DNA of 64,000 nt from Carboxylicivirga sp. Lineage in GTDB: Bacteria; Bacteroidota; Bacteroidia; Bacteroidales; Marinilabiliaceae. Under the pieces are notes generated by a model. It saw only the letters and a program-made list of their open reading frames with translations, ran no database searches and had not been told where the DNA came from. Both the position numbers and the translations under genes were made by a program. Location: the NCBI GenBank assembly GCA_025210475.1, contig JAOARW010000107.1, positions 1-64,000 on the forward strand, written 5' to 3'. Of this stretch, positions 8,833 through 17,549 are shown in pieces; the first letter of the stretch is position 1; every line of letters starts with the position of its first letter.

Positions 8833-10770
8833 TTATTTATAATTACGCTGAGCAACTTTAACCACTTCAAAAGTCAAGTCTTCTTTATGCATTTCAGGTG
8901 CCTTATCTTCACCTTTATACTCCCAACAAGCTGCATAAGCAAACTTATCGTCCTGACGCATTGCTTCACCTTCTTCAGTCTGGTACTCTTCGCGGAAGTG
9001 ACCACCACATGACTCTTCACGATTCAGTGCATCGCGTGCCATTAAGTCACCTATGTCGATAAAGTCGGCTAAACGAGAAGCTTTCTCCAACTCTACATTC
9101 ATGCCTTCACCAGAACCTGGGATACGAACGTTGCTGTAGAATTCTTTCTTGATATTAGCAATCTTTTCGATAGCCTGCTCCAAACCTTCTTTGTTACGAG
9201 CCATACCAACGAAATCCCACATTACTAATCCAAGCTCTTTGTGGATACTATCAACTGAACGCTCACCTTTGATAGCCATTAACTTCTCGAATTTAGCTTT
9301 TGCCTCATTTTCAGCATCAACAAATTCTTTTTCATCACCAGTCATACGAGGTGTCGAAATATCATCAGCTAAGTAGTTCTGTATAGTGTATGGAAGAACG
9401 AAATATCCGTCAGCTAATCCCTGCATCAATGCCGAAGCACCTAAACGGTTAGCACCGTGGTCAGAGAAGTTAGCCTCACCAGCAGCAAATAAACCAGGAA
9501 CAGTTGTTTGCAATTCGTAATCAACCCAGATTCCACCCATTGTATAGTGGATAGCAGGATAAATCATCATTGGTGTTTCATATGGATTGTCGTCCACAAT
9601 CTTTTCGTACATCTGGAATAAGTTTCCGTAGCGGGCACGAATAGCATCTTCACCTAAACGTTCGATTGACGATTTAAAGTCAAGGTATACAGCCAAACCA
9701 GTTGCGCCAACACCAAAACCGGCATCACAACGCTCCTTAGCTGCACGTGAAGCAACGTCGCGAGGCACTAAGTTACCAAATGCAGGGTAACGACGCTCCA
9801 GGTAGTAATCTCTATTTTCTTCAGCAATTTCGGTTGGCTTCATTTTACCGGCACGAATCGCTTCAGCATCTTCTTTCTTTTTAGGAACCCAGATACGACC
9901 ATCGTTACGCAACGATTCTGACATCAAAGTTAATTTCGACTGGAACTCACCGTGTACAGGAATACATGTTGGGTGAATCTGTGCGAAACATGGGTTGGCA
10001 AAAGCAGCACCTTTCTGGTAAGCTTTAATTGCTGCCGAACCATTCGATCCCATTGCATTAGTTGACAAGAAGAAAGCATTTCCGTAACCACCCGTAGCCA
10101 ATACAACCGCGTGACCGAAGTGACGCTGGAATTCACCAGTAACCAAGTCACGAGCTATAACACCACGTGCTTTGCCGTCAACCATTACGATGTCAACAAT
10201 CTCAGTACGTGTATACAAATCAACAGTACCGGCATTTACCTGGCGCATTAAAGCCTGGTAAGCACCAATTAATAACTGCTGCCCCGTTTGACCCTTCGCG
10301 TAGAAAGTACGGCTTACCTGAGCACCACCGAATGAACGGTTATCTAACAAACCACCATATTCGCGGGCAAAAGGAACACCTTGTGCCACACACTGGTCGA
10401 TGATGTCGTTACTTACTTCAGCTAAACGGTGTACGTTAGCCTCACGAGCACGGTAGTCACCACCTTTTACAGTATCGTAGAATAAACGGTGAACCGAGTC
10501 ACCATCGTTAGGATAGTTTTTAGCAGCGTTGATACCTCCCTGTGCAGCAATCGAGTGTGCACGACGTGGAGAATCCTGAATGGTGAAGTTCTTTACGTTG
10601 AAACCCATTTCACCAAATGAAGCAGCAGCCGAAGCACCTGCCAAACCAGTTCCAACAACAATGATATCTAACTTACGCTTGTTAGCAGGGTTAACCAGTT
10701 TCTGGTTAGCTTTATAATTAGACCACTTTTTGGCCATTTCGCCTTGTGGTATCTTAGAATCTAATTTCAT
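8833..10770 (-). CDS. sdhA: Succinate dehydrogenase/fumarate reductase flavoprotein subunit
   Basis: I use the ATG at 10770, giving 645 residues; the frame is open further upstream to 10881 but that would run into the sdhC coding end at 10794 and adds an unrelated Cys-rich stretch. The N-terminal FAD-binding motif is I-I-V-V-G-T-G-L-A-G-A-S-A-A. The H-S-I-A-A-Q-G-G motif contains the His that binds FAD covalently in this family. The D-H-G-A-N-R-L-G-A-S-A-L segment is the second FAD contact. The length and the operon order C-A-B match the Bacillus/Bacteroides class, which uses one di-haem membrane subunit. It oxidises succinate or reduces fumarate at the inner membrane. Confidence 0.95.
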   Translation of the reverse strand: MKLDSKIPQGEMAKKWSNYKANQKLVNPANKRKLDIIVVGTGLAGASAAASFGEMGFNVKNFTIQDSPRRAHSIAAQGGINAAKNYPNDGDSVHRLFYDTVKGGDYRAREANVHRLAEVSNDIIDQCVAQGVPFAREYGGLLDNRSFGGAQVSRTFYAKGQTGQQLLIGAYQALMRQVNAGTVDLYTRTEIVDIVMVDGKARGVIARDLVTGEFQRHFGHAVVLATGGYGNAFFLSTNAMGSNGSAAIKAYQKGAAFANPCFAQIHPTCIPVHGEFQSKLTLMSESLRNDGRIWVPKKKEDAEAIRAGKMKPTEIAEENRDYYLERRYPAFGNLVPRDVASRAAKERCDAGFGVGATGLAVYLDFKSSIERLGEDAIRARYGNLFQMYEKIVDDNPYETPMMIYPAIHYTMGGIWVDYELQTTVPGLFAAGEANFSDHGANRLGASALMQGLADGYFVLPYTIQNYLADDISTPRMTGDEKEFVDAENEAKAKFEKLMAIKGERSVDSIHKELGLVMWDFVGMARNKEGLEQAIEKIANIKKEFYSNVRIPGSGEGMNVELEKASRLADFIDIGDLMARDALNREESCGGHFREEYQTEEGEAMRQDDKFAYAACWEYKGEDKAPEMHKEDLTFEVVKVAQRNYK

Positions 10771-10793
10771 ATCTATGATGTATTTAGATTTGA

Positions 10794-11474
10794 CTATTGA
10801 TAAAATGCAAATTGAAGGATGGCAATTGAAGCAAAACCAAGACCTACAATCCATGCGAAGGCAATACCGGCAACAGTCCAACGGCTACGCCAGATGTTAT
10901 TGCTTAATCCAAGAGTTTGGAAAGCCGACCAGAATCCGTGAGTTAAGTGGATAGTTAATCCAAGAGCTCCAACCACATAAAGTACAACTCTCCATGCTTC
11001 GCCTAAAGCTGCATTAACCAATGCATAGGTATTATGCATTTCAACACCGTCAATAGTTACCGGCTCTACAGCATGAGTAATTTGTAATGGAACCCAGAAA
11101 TCAGCTAAGTGAACCACTAAAAATGCCAACACAGTTACCCCCAACACAAACATGTTTTTCGAAGCCCACATTACATCTTTGGTATTGTTACCCGATGCAT
11201 ACTTGGCCGAACCACGTGCTTTGTTGTTTTGAAGTGTTAAGATTGCTGCATAAATTATGTGCACCAAAAAGCCCAATAATAATACTGGCTGCAAACCATA
11301 TTTAATTAATGGTAAAGCCATAAAATTGGCAGCAACATTAAACGTCTGCCCGCCATCTGGCACAAGCAGCAATAAGTTAATGGAAAGGTGGACGATTAAG
11401 AACACCACCAAAAAAAGTCCTGACAAGCTCATCAGTAACTTTCTTCCAATTGAGGAACCAAAAATAGTACTCAT
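10794..11474 (-). CDS. sdhC: Succinate dehydrogenase/fumarate reductase cytochrome b subunit
   Basis: A 226-residue membrane anchor with five predicted helices (about 14-36, 58-80, 106-128, 158-180, 198-220). Histidines in helices 1 to 4 (H29, H72, one in V-V-H-L-A-D, one in I-H-L-T-H) are the expected ligands of two b-type haems and mark the single-subunit, di-haem type B anchor. First gene of the operon, with a textbook promoter 55-86 bases upstream of the start. It links the soluble subunits to the menaquinone pool. Confidence 0.93.
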   Translation of the reverse strand: MSTIFGSSIGRKLLMSLSGLFLVVFLIVHLSINLLLLVPDGGQTFNVAANFMALPLIKYGLQPVLLLGFLVHIIYAAILTLQNNKARGSAKYASGNNTKDVMWASKNMFVLGVTVLAFLVVHLADFWVPLQITHAVEPVTIDGVEMHNTYALVNAALGEAWRVVLYVVGALGLTIHLTHGFWSAFQTLGLSNNIWRSRWTVAGIAFAWIVGLGFASIAILQFAFYQ

Positions 11475-11528
11475 AGGAATCCCTTTTTAATTTATTTATT
11501 TGTTAAAACTAATTTGTTTTTAAGGCTG

Positions 11529-11560
11529 CAAATGTAGGTTTGAAAAGGCCTCTGCCCAAA
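11529..11560 (-). promoter_or_regulatory. Promoter of sdhCAB
   Basis: On the minus strand TTTG (11557-11560) is followed by exactly 20 bases and then TACATTTG (11529-11536). This matches the Bacteroidota sigma-ABfr consensus TTTG-N19-21-TAnnTTTG at all fixed positions. The start codon of sdhC lies 55 bases downstream. The rest of the 11475-11903 gap holds only A+T-rich sequence and the weak frr promoter; I see no gene there. Confidence 0.75.
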
Positions 11561-11856
11561 CATTATTAAAGAATTAATTCTATATTTATATCAATTCTAA
11601 TTAACCACACATTTAATCTATTTATATTATCATCTTTTTAACATTTCTTATTACAAATTAATGAAAAATTAAAAAGATAATGAGCTCTTTTTATCTATTT
11701 ATAATCAATTTAAATTCAAAGAGTATCGGGTGGAAAGGCGTCACAATTTACTTCAATTTTTAGGCTAATTCAAAGGTTTGGCTGTTAATTTCTTCTAAAG
11801 TTACCACTCCATAGGCACTGAGTCTCAATCCTTTTTTATTTTCTTATAAAGTTTTC

Positions 11857-11864
11857 TATTTTTG
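11857..11864 (+). promoter_or_regulatory. Possible -7 element for frr
   Basis: TATTTTTG fits TAnnTTTG and lies 39 bases before the frr start. The base run 20 positions upstream is TTTT (11833-11836) rather than TTTG, so the match is partial. Confidence 0.4.
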
Positions 11865-11903
11865 TTTGAACGAACAGGTTAAACGCAATCATATATTCGG
11901 ACC

Positions 11904-12467
11904 ATGCAAGAAGAAATAGATTTAATATTAGAGGACGCCAAAGAAAGAATGGCCAAAGCAATTGAACACCTTGACAACGAATTAGGTAAGATTCGTGCAG
12001 GTAAAGCCAATCCTAAAATGCTCGAAGGCGTTTTAGTGGATTATTACGGCAGCATGACACCACTTTCACAGGTAGCTAATTTAAGCACCCCTGATCCTCG
12101 CACCATTGCCATTCAGCCATGGGAAAAACAGTTGATTGGTGAAATTGAAAAAGCCATTATGGCTGCCAACCTGGGTTTAAACCCCGATAACAATGGTGAT
12201 ATCATCCGTATTAACATCCCACCTTTGACTGAGGAGCGTCGTAAAGACTTGGTGAAACAAGCTAAATCAGAATGTGAAGATGCGAAAGTAAGTTTCAGAA
12301 ACACACGTCGCGACTGCAACGATGAGCTTAAGAAAATGAAAAAAGATGGTCTGTCAGAGGACCTGGAAAAAGATGCGGAAGCTGAAGTTCAAAAAATTAC
12401 CGACGGCTATGTAAAGAAGGTTGATGCCATGTTTGAGGTAAAAGAAAAAGATATTCTTACCGTATAA
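11904..12467 (+). CDS. frr: Ribosome recycling factor
   Basis: A 187-residue protein of normal RRF length. It has the helical N-terminus with L-G-K-I-R-A-G-K-A-N-P (about 28-38), the L-S-Q-V-A-N-L-S-T-P-D-P-R-T-I segment of the beta domain, and the I-R-I-N-I-P-P-L-T-E-E-R-R-K-D-L motif (about 99-114) that is highly conserved in RRF. It splits the post-termination ribosome with EF-G. The usual partner pyrH is not adjacent here; the gene is alone, with a hairpin terminator 60 bases downstream. Confidence 0.97.
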   Translation: MQEEIDLILEDAKERMAKAIEHLDNELGKIRAGKANPKMLEGVLVDYYGSMTPLSQVANLSTPDPRTIAIQPWEKQLIGEIEKAIMAANLGLNPDNNGDIIRINIPPLTEERRKDLVKQAKSECEDAKVSFRNTRRDCNDELKKMKKDGLSEDLEKDAEAEVQKITDGYVKKVDAMFEVKEKDILTV

Positions 12468-12469
12468 TC

Positions 12470-12515
12470 CAAAAGACAAAAGATTTAAGATCTAAGATAA
12501 AAGACTTAAATAGTA
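12470..12515. repeat. Degenerate AAAAGA-type short repeats
   Basis: Between the frr stop and its terminator the sequence repeats variants of AAAAGACAAAAGAT and TAAGATCTAAGAT. Similar runs occur near 22660-22690. This looks like low-complexity intergenic sequence; no function is implied. Confidence 0.4.
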
Positions 12516-12526
12516 AAATATTAAAG

Positions 12527-12552
12527 GCCACTCAGAAATGAGTGGCTTTTTT
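12527..12552 (+). terminator. Terminator after frr
   Basis: Perfect 8-bp stem (12527-12534 with 12539-12546), GAAA tetraloop, followed by six T residues. Intrinsic terminator. Confidence 0.9.
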
Positions 12553-12638
12553 ATTGGCCATAATTGAATTTTGCCTCCATCCCATTCAGATTAACTCCCC
12601 TTGATGATATCTTAAAACAAGATTAAATCCCGGCATAC

Positions 12639-12668
12639 TTTGGCAAATCATAATTTATTGTATTTTAG
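12639..12668 (+). promoter_or_regulatory. Possible promoter of the LVIVD lipoprotein pair
   Basis: TTTG (12639-12642), 18 bases, then TATTTTAG (12661-12668), one base off TAnnTTTG. It lies 36 bases before the start at 12704. Confidence 0.45.
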
Positions 12669-12703
12669 CACTTATCAGAACCTATTAATTAAAATTCCTA
12701 ACC

Positions 12704-13207
12704 ATGAAAAAAACATTATTCCTATTCCTGATAGGATTAGTCATTTTACAGGGATGTTGCCTCTTTTGTATTGAAGAGCCCGATTACCGGGATGCAAGTG
12801 AATTCAAGCCTGTATTTATGGATCGGTCAGAACTTAACGGATCCATCCAACTGCAATCGGCTAAAAGCATTGCCAACACAGGAAAGATTTACGTCTTTAA
12901 CGATCTTTTATTCGTTAGTGAGAAACGAGAAGGATTTCACATATTTGATAATTCAAATCCTAAAAGCCCTCAAAAAATAAAGTTTCTAAAAGTGCCTGGT
13001 TCCACCGATCTGGCGATCCGCAGTAATGTACTATACCTTAATCAGGCCACCGATTTAGTGACTCTAAAATTCGACCTGGAAAATGAAACTATCGAATTAA
13101 AAAAACGGATAAAAAATACTTTCCCTGAATTATCATCTCCTGAAGGCTTTACCGCCTACGATACCCCCGAAAACAATGTTGTAATTAACTGGATTCCGAA
13201 AAAATGA
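12704..13207 (+). CDS. Small lipoprotein, first gene of an LVIVD-type pair
   Basis: A 167-residue protein with a lipoprotein signal (hydrophobic stretch, then L-Q-G-C at residues 15-18). The mature part includes I-Y-V-F-N-D-L-L-F-V-S-E-K-R-E-G-F-H-I-F-D and the phrase V-P-G-S-T-D-L-A-I-R, which are like the blades of LVIVD-repeat beta-propellers. In Bacteroidota I recall a conserved two-gene arrangement of a short lipoprotein followed by a longer LVIVD-repeat lipoprotein; here the stop codon overlaps the next start in an ATGA, supporting translational coupling. The function of these proteins is not established. Confidence 0.75.
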   Translation: MKKTLFLFLIGLVILQGCCLFCIEEPDYRDASEFKPVFMDRSELNGSIQLQSAKSIANTGKIYVFNDLLFVSEKREGFHIFDNSNPKSPQKIKFLKVPGSTDLAIRSNVLYLNQATDLVTLKFDLENETIELKKRIKNTFPELSSPEGFTAYDTPENNVVINWIPKK

Positions 13208-13941
13208 GAAAACTATATTTTTTAATAATTCTGGCAATTGTTGCCTTTTCATGTTCCGAAGACAACAGCAATGGCGATCTGACAGGTACTGATGGACAAG
13301 GTGGATCAATGGCCACCTTTACCTTAAAAGACAACTACTTGTAAGTAGTTGATGAATATGATTTGAATGTATTCAGCATATCAAAGATTGACGAGCCTGT
13401 GCTGGTTAATAAAGTACCAATTGGTTTTAACATCGAAACACTCTTTAGCTATAAAGATTATTTATACATCGGGTCGCGCAATGGCATGTTTATTTACACG
13501 TTGACAAATCCTGAATTCCCGGAACAGATGGCTAGAGTTGAACACTTTACAGCCTGCGATCCGGTTGTGGCCAATGACACCCATGCCTTTGTAACCTTGC
13601 ATAGCAATACCTGGTGTGGTAACAACATTAATGTACTTGAGATTTATGACATTAACACCATAACCGAACCCGTTCTCTTAAGCTCAAGAAATTTAATTTC
13701 ACCCAAAGGCCTGGGTCTGTATGACGACTATTTGATTATTTGCGACGATGAAATTAAGATTTTCGACATAAGCAATACTGAAGAATCGAAACTTGTTAAC
13801 TCCATTAACAAAGAAGCTTTTGATGTGATTATTAAGGACAATGTGCTTATTGCCATTGGTGAAGAAGGCTTGTATCAGTATAACTTAAAAAGTGCTGAAG
13901 ATGGAATGAACTTTGAAGCCTTGAGTTCGATTGATTTTTAA
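13204..13941 (+). pseudogene. LVIVD-repeat lipoprotein broken by an in-frame TAA
   Basis: The frame starts at the ATG in the ATGA overlap (13204). It has a lipoprotein signal (V-A-F-S-C at about 13-17), a Gly-rich linker, then beta-propeller blades. Codon 47 is TAA (13342-13344), in the middle of the first blade: the surrounding residues are N-Y-L, stop, V-V-D-E-Y-D-L-N-V-F, where the repeat normally reads Y-L-Y. The same frame then stays open for 199 codons with further repeats (Y-I-G-S-R-N-G-M-F-I-Y and D-D-Y-L-I-I-C-D-D-E-I-K-I-F-D). An ATG at 13363 could restart translation but would lack the signal peptide. Best read as a recent nonsense mutation. Confidence 0.75.
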
Positions 13942-13995
13942 AGAAAAAAATAAACATACTTCAACAAAAGAGAAAAATGACGTCTTGAACCAAGA

Positions 13996-14026
13996 TAAAG
14001 CCTGGCACCAATAGCACCAGGCTTTA
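13996..14026. terminator. Bidirectional terminator
   Basis: Perfect 10-bp stem (13996-14005 with 14017-14026) with an 11-base loop, lying between two converging genes. A short T-rich stretch follows on the plus strand. Confidence 0.7.
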
Positions 14027-14054
14027 TTTCTTAATAAATATATGCCTTTATAAA

Positions 14055-14981
14055 TTATAAATGCTGATCAACGGGCGTATTACTTTCGTTCAATCGATTG
14101 TTGACATATTCCAGATAATCTGCATGAACGTTACATTGAAGCCCTCTATCAAATTCATGCTTCGTATCCAACAACAGATTTTGAACTTTTTTATCCTTAA
14201 TGTATTCGAATACCAAATCAGCATATATAAAGTCATCAACCTTATCCGTTTTATAATTGTATTTAGCCCCTATTTTATCCAGATACAGAGCTGTATGGTA
14301 TTGCAATAACTGATCGGCGTATGCATAGAATACCTTCAAGGACTTATCAGATTCCTGGTATATTATCCTCGATAAAATCGGTAACATTTCTTTTGTTTCA
14401 TCAAAGGATAATATAGGCAAGTTACTCATACGCTCTACATACACAAAATATGCCCTGAGTGCACAATACCCCCTGGCACTTTGCCCCTTTAATTCATCTT
14501 CATCTTTAATAACCTGATCAACGTACTTTTTCGATACTTGGTTTACAACTTCATAGCTTTCAAATATCTGATCCTGCCAATTAGCCGCATTTATATTAAT
14601 GCCATTTCGCAGCAACTCATCGGCAAATGTATAAAGTGGCTTATTAAATAATTCGGCTTTACCCTTCGACTTTATAGTAAATCCTTGATGCTGATTATCT
14701 GTAATCTTAAGCACATTCTTCTTTTCAGCAATCAACAAAACACTTGGCTCATGATAAATGCCGGGTACTACGATCCTCACAAACATATCTCTGGAAAGTG
14801 ATACTTCGAAATCAAACTTATTATCTTCGACCGCAAATTTCTGACTACCATTATTGAATACAATCATTAAACTATCAGCCTCAATATTACCATTGATAGT
14901 TCCGGTAACTCTTGTTGTTTTCATGTCACTACACGCCATAGTAACAATTATAATTACGAATAAATGTAAAAAGTTTTTCAT
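14055..14981 (-). CDS. DUF4369-like lipoprotein
   Basis: A 308-residue protein with a lipoprotein signal ending T-M-A-C (Cys about residue 17). Residues 20-100 form a beta-rich domain (V-T-G-T-I-N-G-N, then S-L-M-I-V-F-N-N-G, then F-D-F-E-V-S) that resembles the DUF4369 domain found at the N-terminus of Bacteroidota thiol-disulfide proteins. The rest (110-308) is helical. There is no C-x-x-C motif, so the thioredoxin domain that normally follows is absent. It sits alone, with its promoter side facing the 857-base gap. Confidence 0.6.
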   Translation of the reverse strand: MKNFLHLFVIIIVTMACSDMKTTRVTGTINGNIEADSLMIVFNNGSQKFAVEDNKFDFEVSLSRDMFVRIVVPGIYHEPSVLLIAEKKNVLKITDNQHQGFTIKSKGKAELFNKPLYTFADELLRNGININAANWQDQIFESYEVVNQVSKKYVDQVIKDEDELKGQSARGYCALRAYFVYVERMSNLPILSFDETKEMLPILSRIIYQESDKSLKVFYAYADQLLQYHTALYLDKIGAKYNYKTDKVDDFIYADLVFEYIKDKKVQNLLLDTKHEFDRGLQCNVHADYLEYVNNRLNESNTPVDQHL

Positions 14982-15838
14982 TTGTCTGGATTTGGTTTTT
15001 ATTAGTCTGATTTAATTAGGTGCTCTTCTTATATGGATGGATTTACCTTTAAATGTTCTGGTTATTTTTTTCACAAACAAACACTTCCTAGGTGCATAAT
15101 GCATCGTAATATAATTACAGAATTAACATACCTTACACCTTAATATCAACCGTAAAATAAAAATCATACAGTCTCGATTATTACAATTTATTCAACAAAG
15201 CACTCTTTTAAACAATCACTCAGCAAAACATCATAAATGGCAAACCTGATGTTATCCATCTTCGTTACTATTCAAATTCTCAAGTTATAGAAGGTTAATT
15301 ACTTCTACACTTTCTGTTTTTTCGAAATTATGCATTCTTTCTACTACAGCTTTTCAATCATGATTACTTCACCAGGGGTAATCATCAACAATTGATCCAC
15401 TTAAAACGATGCAATATATTATATTATGCGAATACTGTCAAGTAAATTATTCATTCTTTGACCAAATGCATTTCTTAAATTAAATCATACATATAACACT
15501 GATTTACTGACCAATGAGCACAGTGTCTTTCTCAAACATTATCGCGATCTAAAATCTATTAAGCGCATTTCTGCTTTACTAATTAAACCCTTTAGATGAT
15601 GCCACGATCGAAGTCTTTATTTTCTGAGATCATATCATTAACCATCCGTTGAGAATCCGATGCATATCGGTTTATGGATCGATAAGCATCGGCATTTGAA
15701 AGAATAAACTGTTTTGCAGATTTACTTATTAAAAGCAAAAAAAGCCTGATAATTCTAAATCAGGCTTTACCACTTATATTTTCAATTGCTGGCTTAGCTA
15801 TAGCAAGAATAAAATTTAAAACTAACAATTACAATTAA
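14982..15838. other. Gene-poor gap of 857 bases
   Basis: No convincing reading frame on either strand. Three hairpins are visible: an 8-bp perfect inverted repeat (15360-15367 with 15378-15385), a 13-bp stem with one mismatch (15657-15669 with 15680-15692, 10-base loop), and the terminator at 15733-15768. On the minus strand one frame is open for about 47 codons through the large hairpin, ending with a TAA near 15594, but it has no suitable start and may be a gene remnant. Confidence 0.5.
15733..15768 (-). terminator. Terminator of the PQQ-like propeller gene
   Basis: Perfect 10-bp stem (15741-15750 with 15759-15768, 8-base loop). On the minus strand it is followed by a T-rich run; it lies 70 bases after the stop at 15839. 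Confidence 0.85.
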
Positions 15839-17314
15839 TCACCTTCTCCCCAAACAATATAAATTACCATCACGTGAAGCAATGTAAACCCGGCCATTGT
15901 GAAGAATTGGGGTAGATTCAAAGGTGGTATTAACCTTATTGATTAATCTAAATTTGTTATCACCATAATTGAATAAGTAGATGCCTCCATATCCTGCTAC
16001 CACAAGTTTATTATTGGTAAAGACAGGGGTTGAAATGGAAGCTCCCACCTTATATTTATAAACGAGCTTTGGTGTATTGTAGCTATGCTTCAGGCGAGGA
16101 CCCTGAACTAAGGAATCGTTTTCAAGGCTATCGTGCTGAACCACATACAAGTATCCATCGAGAGCAACAAAAGCTGCCATCTTAGTAGCAGTCGTGTCCA
16201 CATAACGATCGTTGACTGCAACTGATCCAATCACACCGCCTTCCCAGCTGGCATAACCTTTATCCTTTGCCGGAAAATACCATTGCACAGCCTCTTTACT
16301 GCCTGGCTTTAATTTAAAAATGCCACCCAAACCGTCGATGTATTGTTTCTCCACAGAAACCATAATACACGAATCGCCGGTAACTACCGCTGAGCCATCA
16401 ATATCACTACCTATGTAGAAATTCCAATCGAGTACCTTCGTATCCATATTGTAACCCCAAACATTGCCTGAACCAGATGCCACGTAAATATTTCGTCCGA
16501 TACGAGAAGGTGAGGACTCGGTCACCACATTACTGCGATGCTTTTTAACATCATCCATATGGTAGAGCTTTAGCTCCTGATAAATTTCGGGTTGCAACAT
16601 GCCATTTAGCAGCTTTGCTTTTTGTGGCGATGCATTAAAGGAGGTAAACAATGAATTCTCAAAACCAATATATACCGTATCGTTAACAAAAAGTGCAGAA
16701 CCATCCACATCGCGCGAATAGCTATGCGTCCACTTTTGGTCAAATCGCCAGAGTTCTTTACCAGTTAAGTAACTAATGGCCCGGTAACTGGGAATATGTT
16801 TGGTATCTAAATAATTACCAACACCTAAGCGACTCCCCTGGAGAATGATTAATTGACTTTCCTTTGGCTCATTTGGTAAATAAACGAGTGTACCGGTTCC
16901 CTTAACAACATCATCGAAAGCATATTCCCAAACAATTTTTCCGTTAAGTGCATCAATCTTTTTTAGCTTATGATCATAGGCTCCCTGGATCAGATAAGGA
17001 TGACCATTTTCTTCAACTAATAATGGTTGTCCTGTCCATCCGGCACCAGCCCATTCGCGCTCGCCCAGCTTGCGCGAGATAATCGTTTTGCCTTTGCCTA
17101 AATAATGCTTCCAGATTACCTGTAGGGTATCTGGAGCGGTGTTTCCATAATAATTGCGCTGATCATCGCCCAAAAAGGTTGGTATAATAATATCGTAATT
17201 AACCGAATCGATAACGATTGATTCCTTGTTATTATTCATATCATTTTGTCCATAAACAAACGGACTTCTTAATACAACAATCAATGTAATTAATAAGGCA
17301 TTTTTCCAGTGCAT
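15839..17314 (-). CDS. Secreted PQQ-like beta-propeller protein
   Basis: I choose the ATG at 17314, which opens a signal peptide (L-L-I-T-L-I-V-V-L then V-Y-G-Q) and gives 491 residues; an upstream start at 17380 adds 22 residues without signal features. The chain consists of repeated PQQ/quinoprotein-type blades: D-A-L-N-G-K-I-V-W-E-Y, Y-L-T-G-K-E-L-W-R-F-D, G-Y-N-M-D-T-K-V-L-D-W-N-F, and L-H-N-G-R-V-Y-I-A-S-R-D-G-N-L-Y-C-L at the C-terminus. No lipoprotein Cys. No haem motif or obvious active site is seen, so it may be a structural or binding propeller of the periplasm rather than a dehydrogenase. Confidence 0.78.
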   Translation of the reverse strand: MHWKNALLITLIVVLRSPFVYGQNDMNNNKESIVIDSVNYDIIIPTFLGDDQRNYYGNTAPDTLQVIWKHYLGKGKTIISRKLGEREWAGAGWTGQPLLVEENGHPYLIQGAYDHKLKKIDALNGKIVWEYAFDDVVKGTGTLVYLPNEPKESQLIILQGSRLGVGNYLDTKHIPSYRAISYLTGKELWRFDQKWTHSYSRDVDGSALFVNDTVYIGFENSLFTSFNASPQKAKLLNGMLQPEIYQELKLYHMDDVKKHRSNVVTESSPSRIGRNIYVASGSGNVWGYNMDTKVLDWNFYIGSDIDGSAVVTGDSCIMVSVEKQYIDGLGGIFKLKPGSKEAVQWYFPAKDKGYASWEGGVIGSVAVNDRYVDTTATKMAAFVALDGYLYVVQHDSLENDSLVQGPRLKHSYNTPKLVYKYKVGASISTPVFTNNKLVVAGYGGIYLFNYGDNKFRLINKVNTTFESTPILHNGRVYIASRDGNLYCLGRR

Positions 17315-17549
17315 AGACTTATTTCTTTTATCGTCAAGTATGATATTTAAAATAAAATTCGTGCTAATATAATCATTCACTTTGTGTTTAAGCCAACAGT
17401 AGTTGCAAGCATTAGTCCATAAGGCATAACAATCCAGGTCAACTATTAATTTGGCTGCCTTGTAACAACGCAGATAAGTTATGTTTCGATTAATGCATTA
17501 TGAAAAAAAATTACTTATTTAGTGACTCGAATTCTAACCACACGCATCC

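Noticed and set aside
10771..10881. N-terminal extension of sdhA
   Set aside because: It would overlap sdhC coding sequence and has a Cys-rich, non-conserved start; ATG 10770 fits the family.
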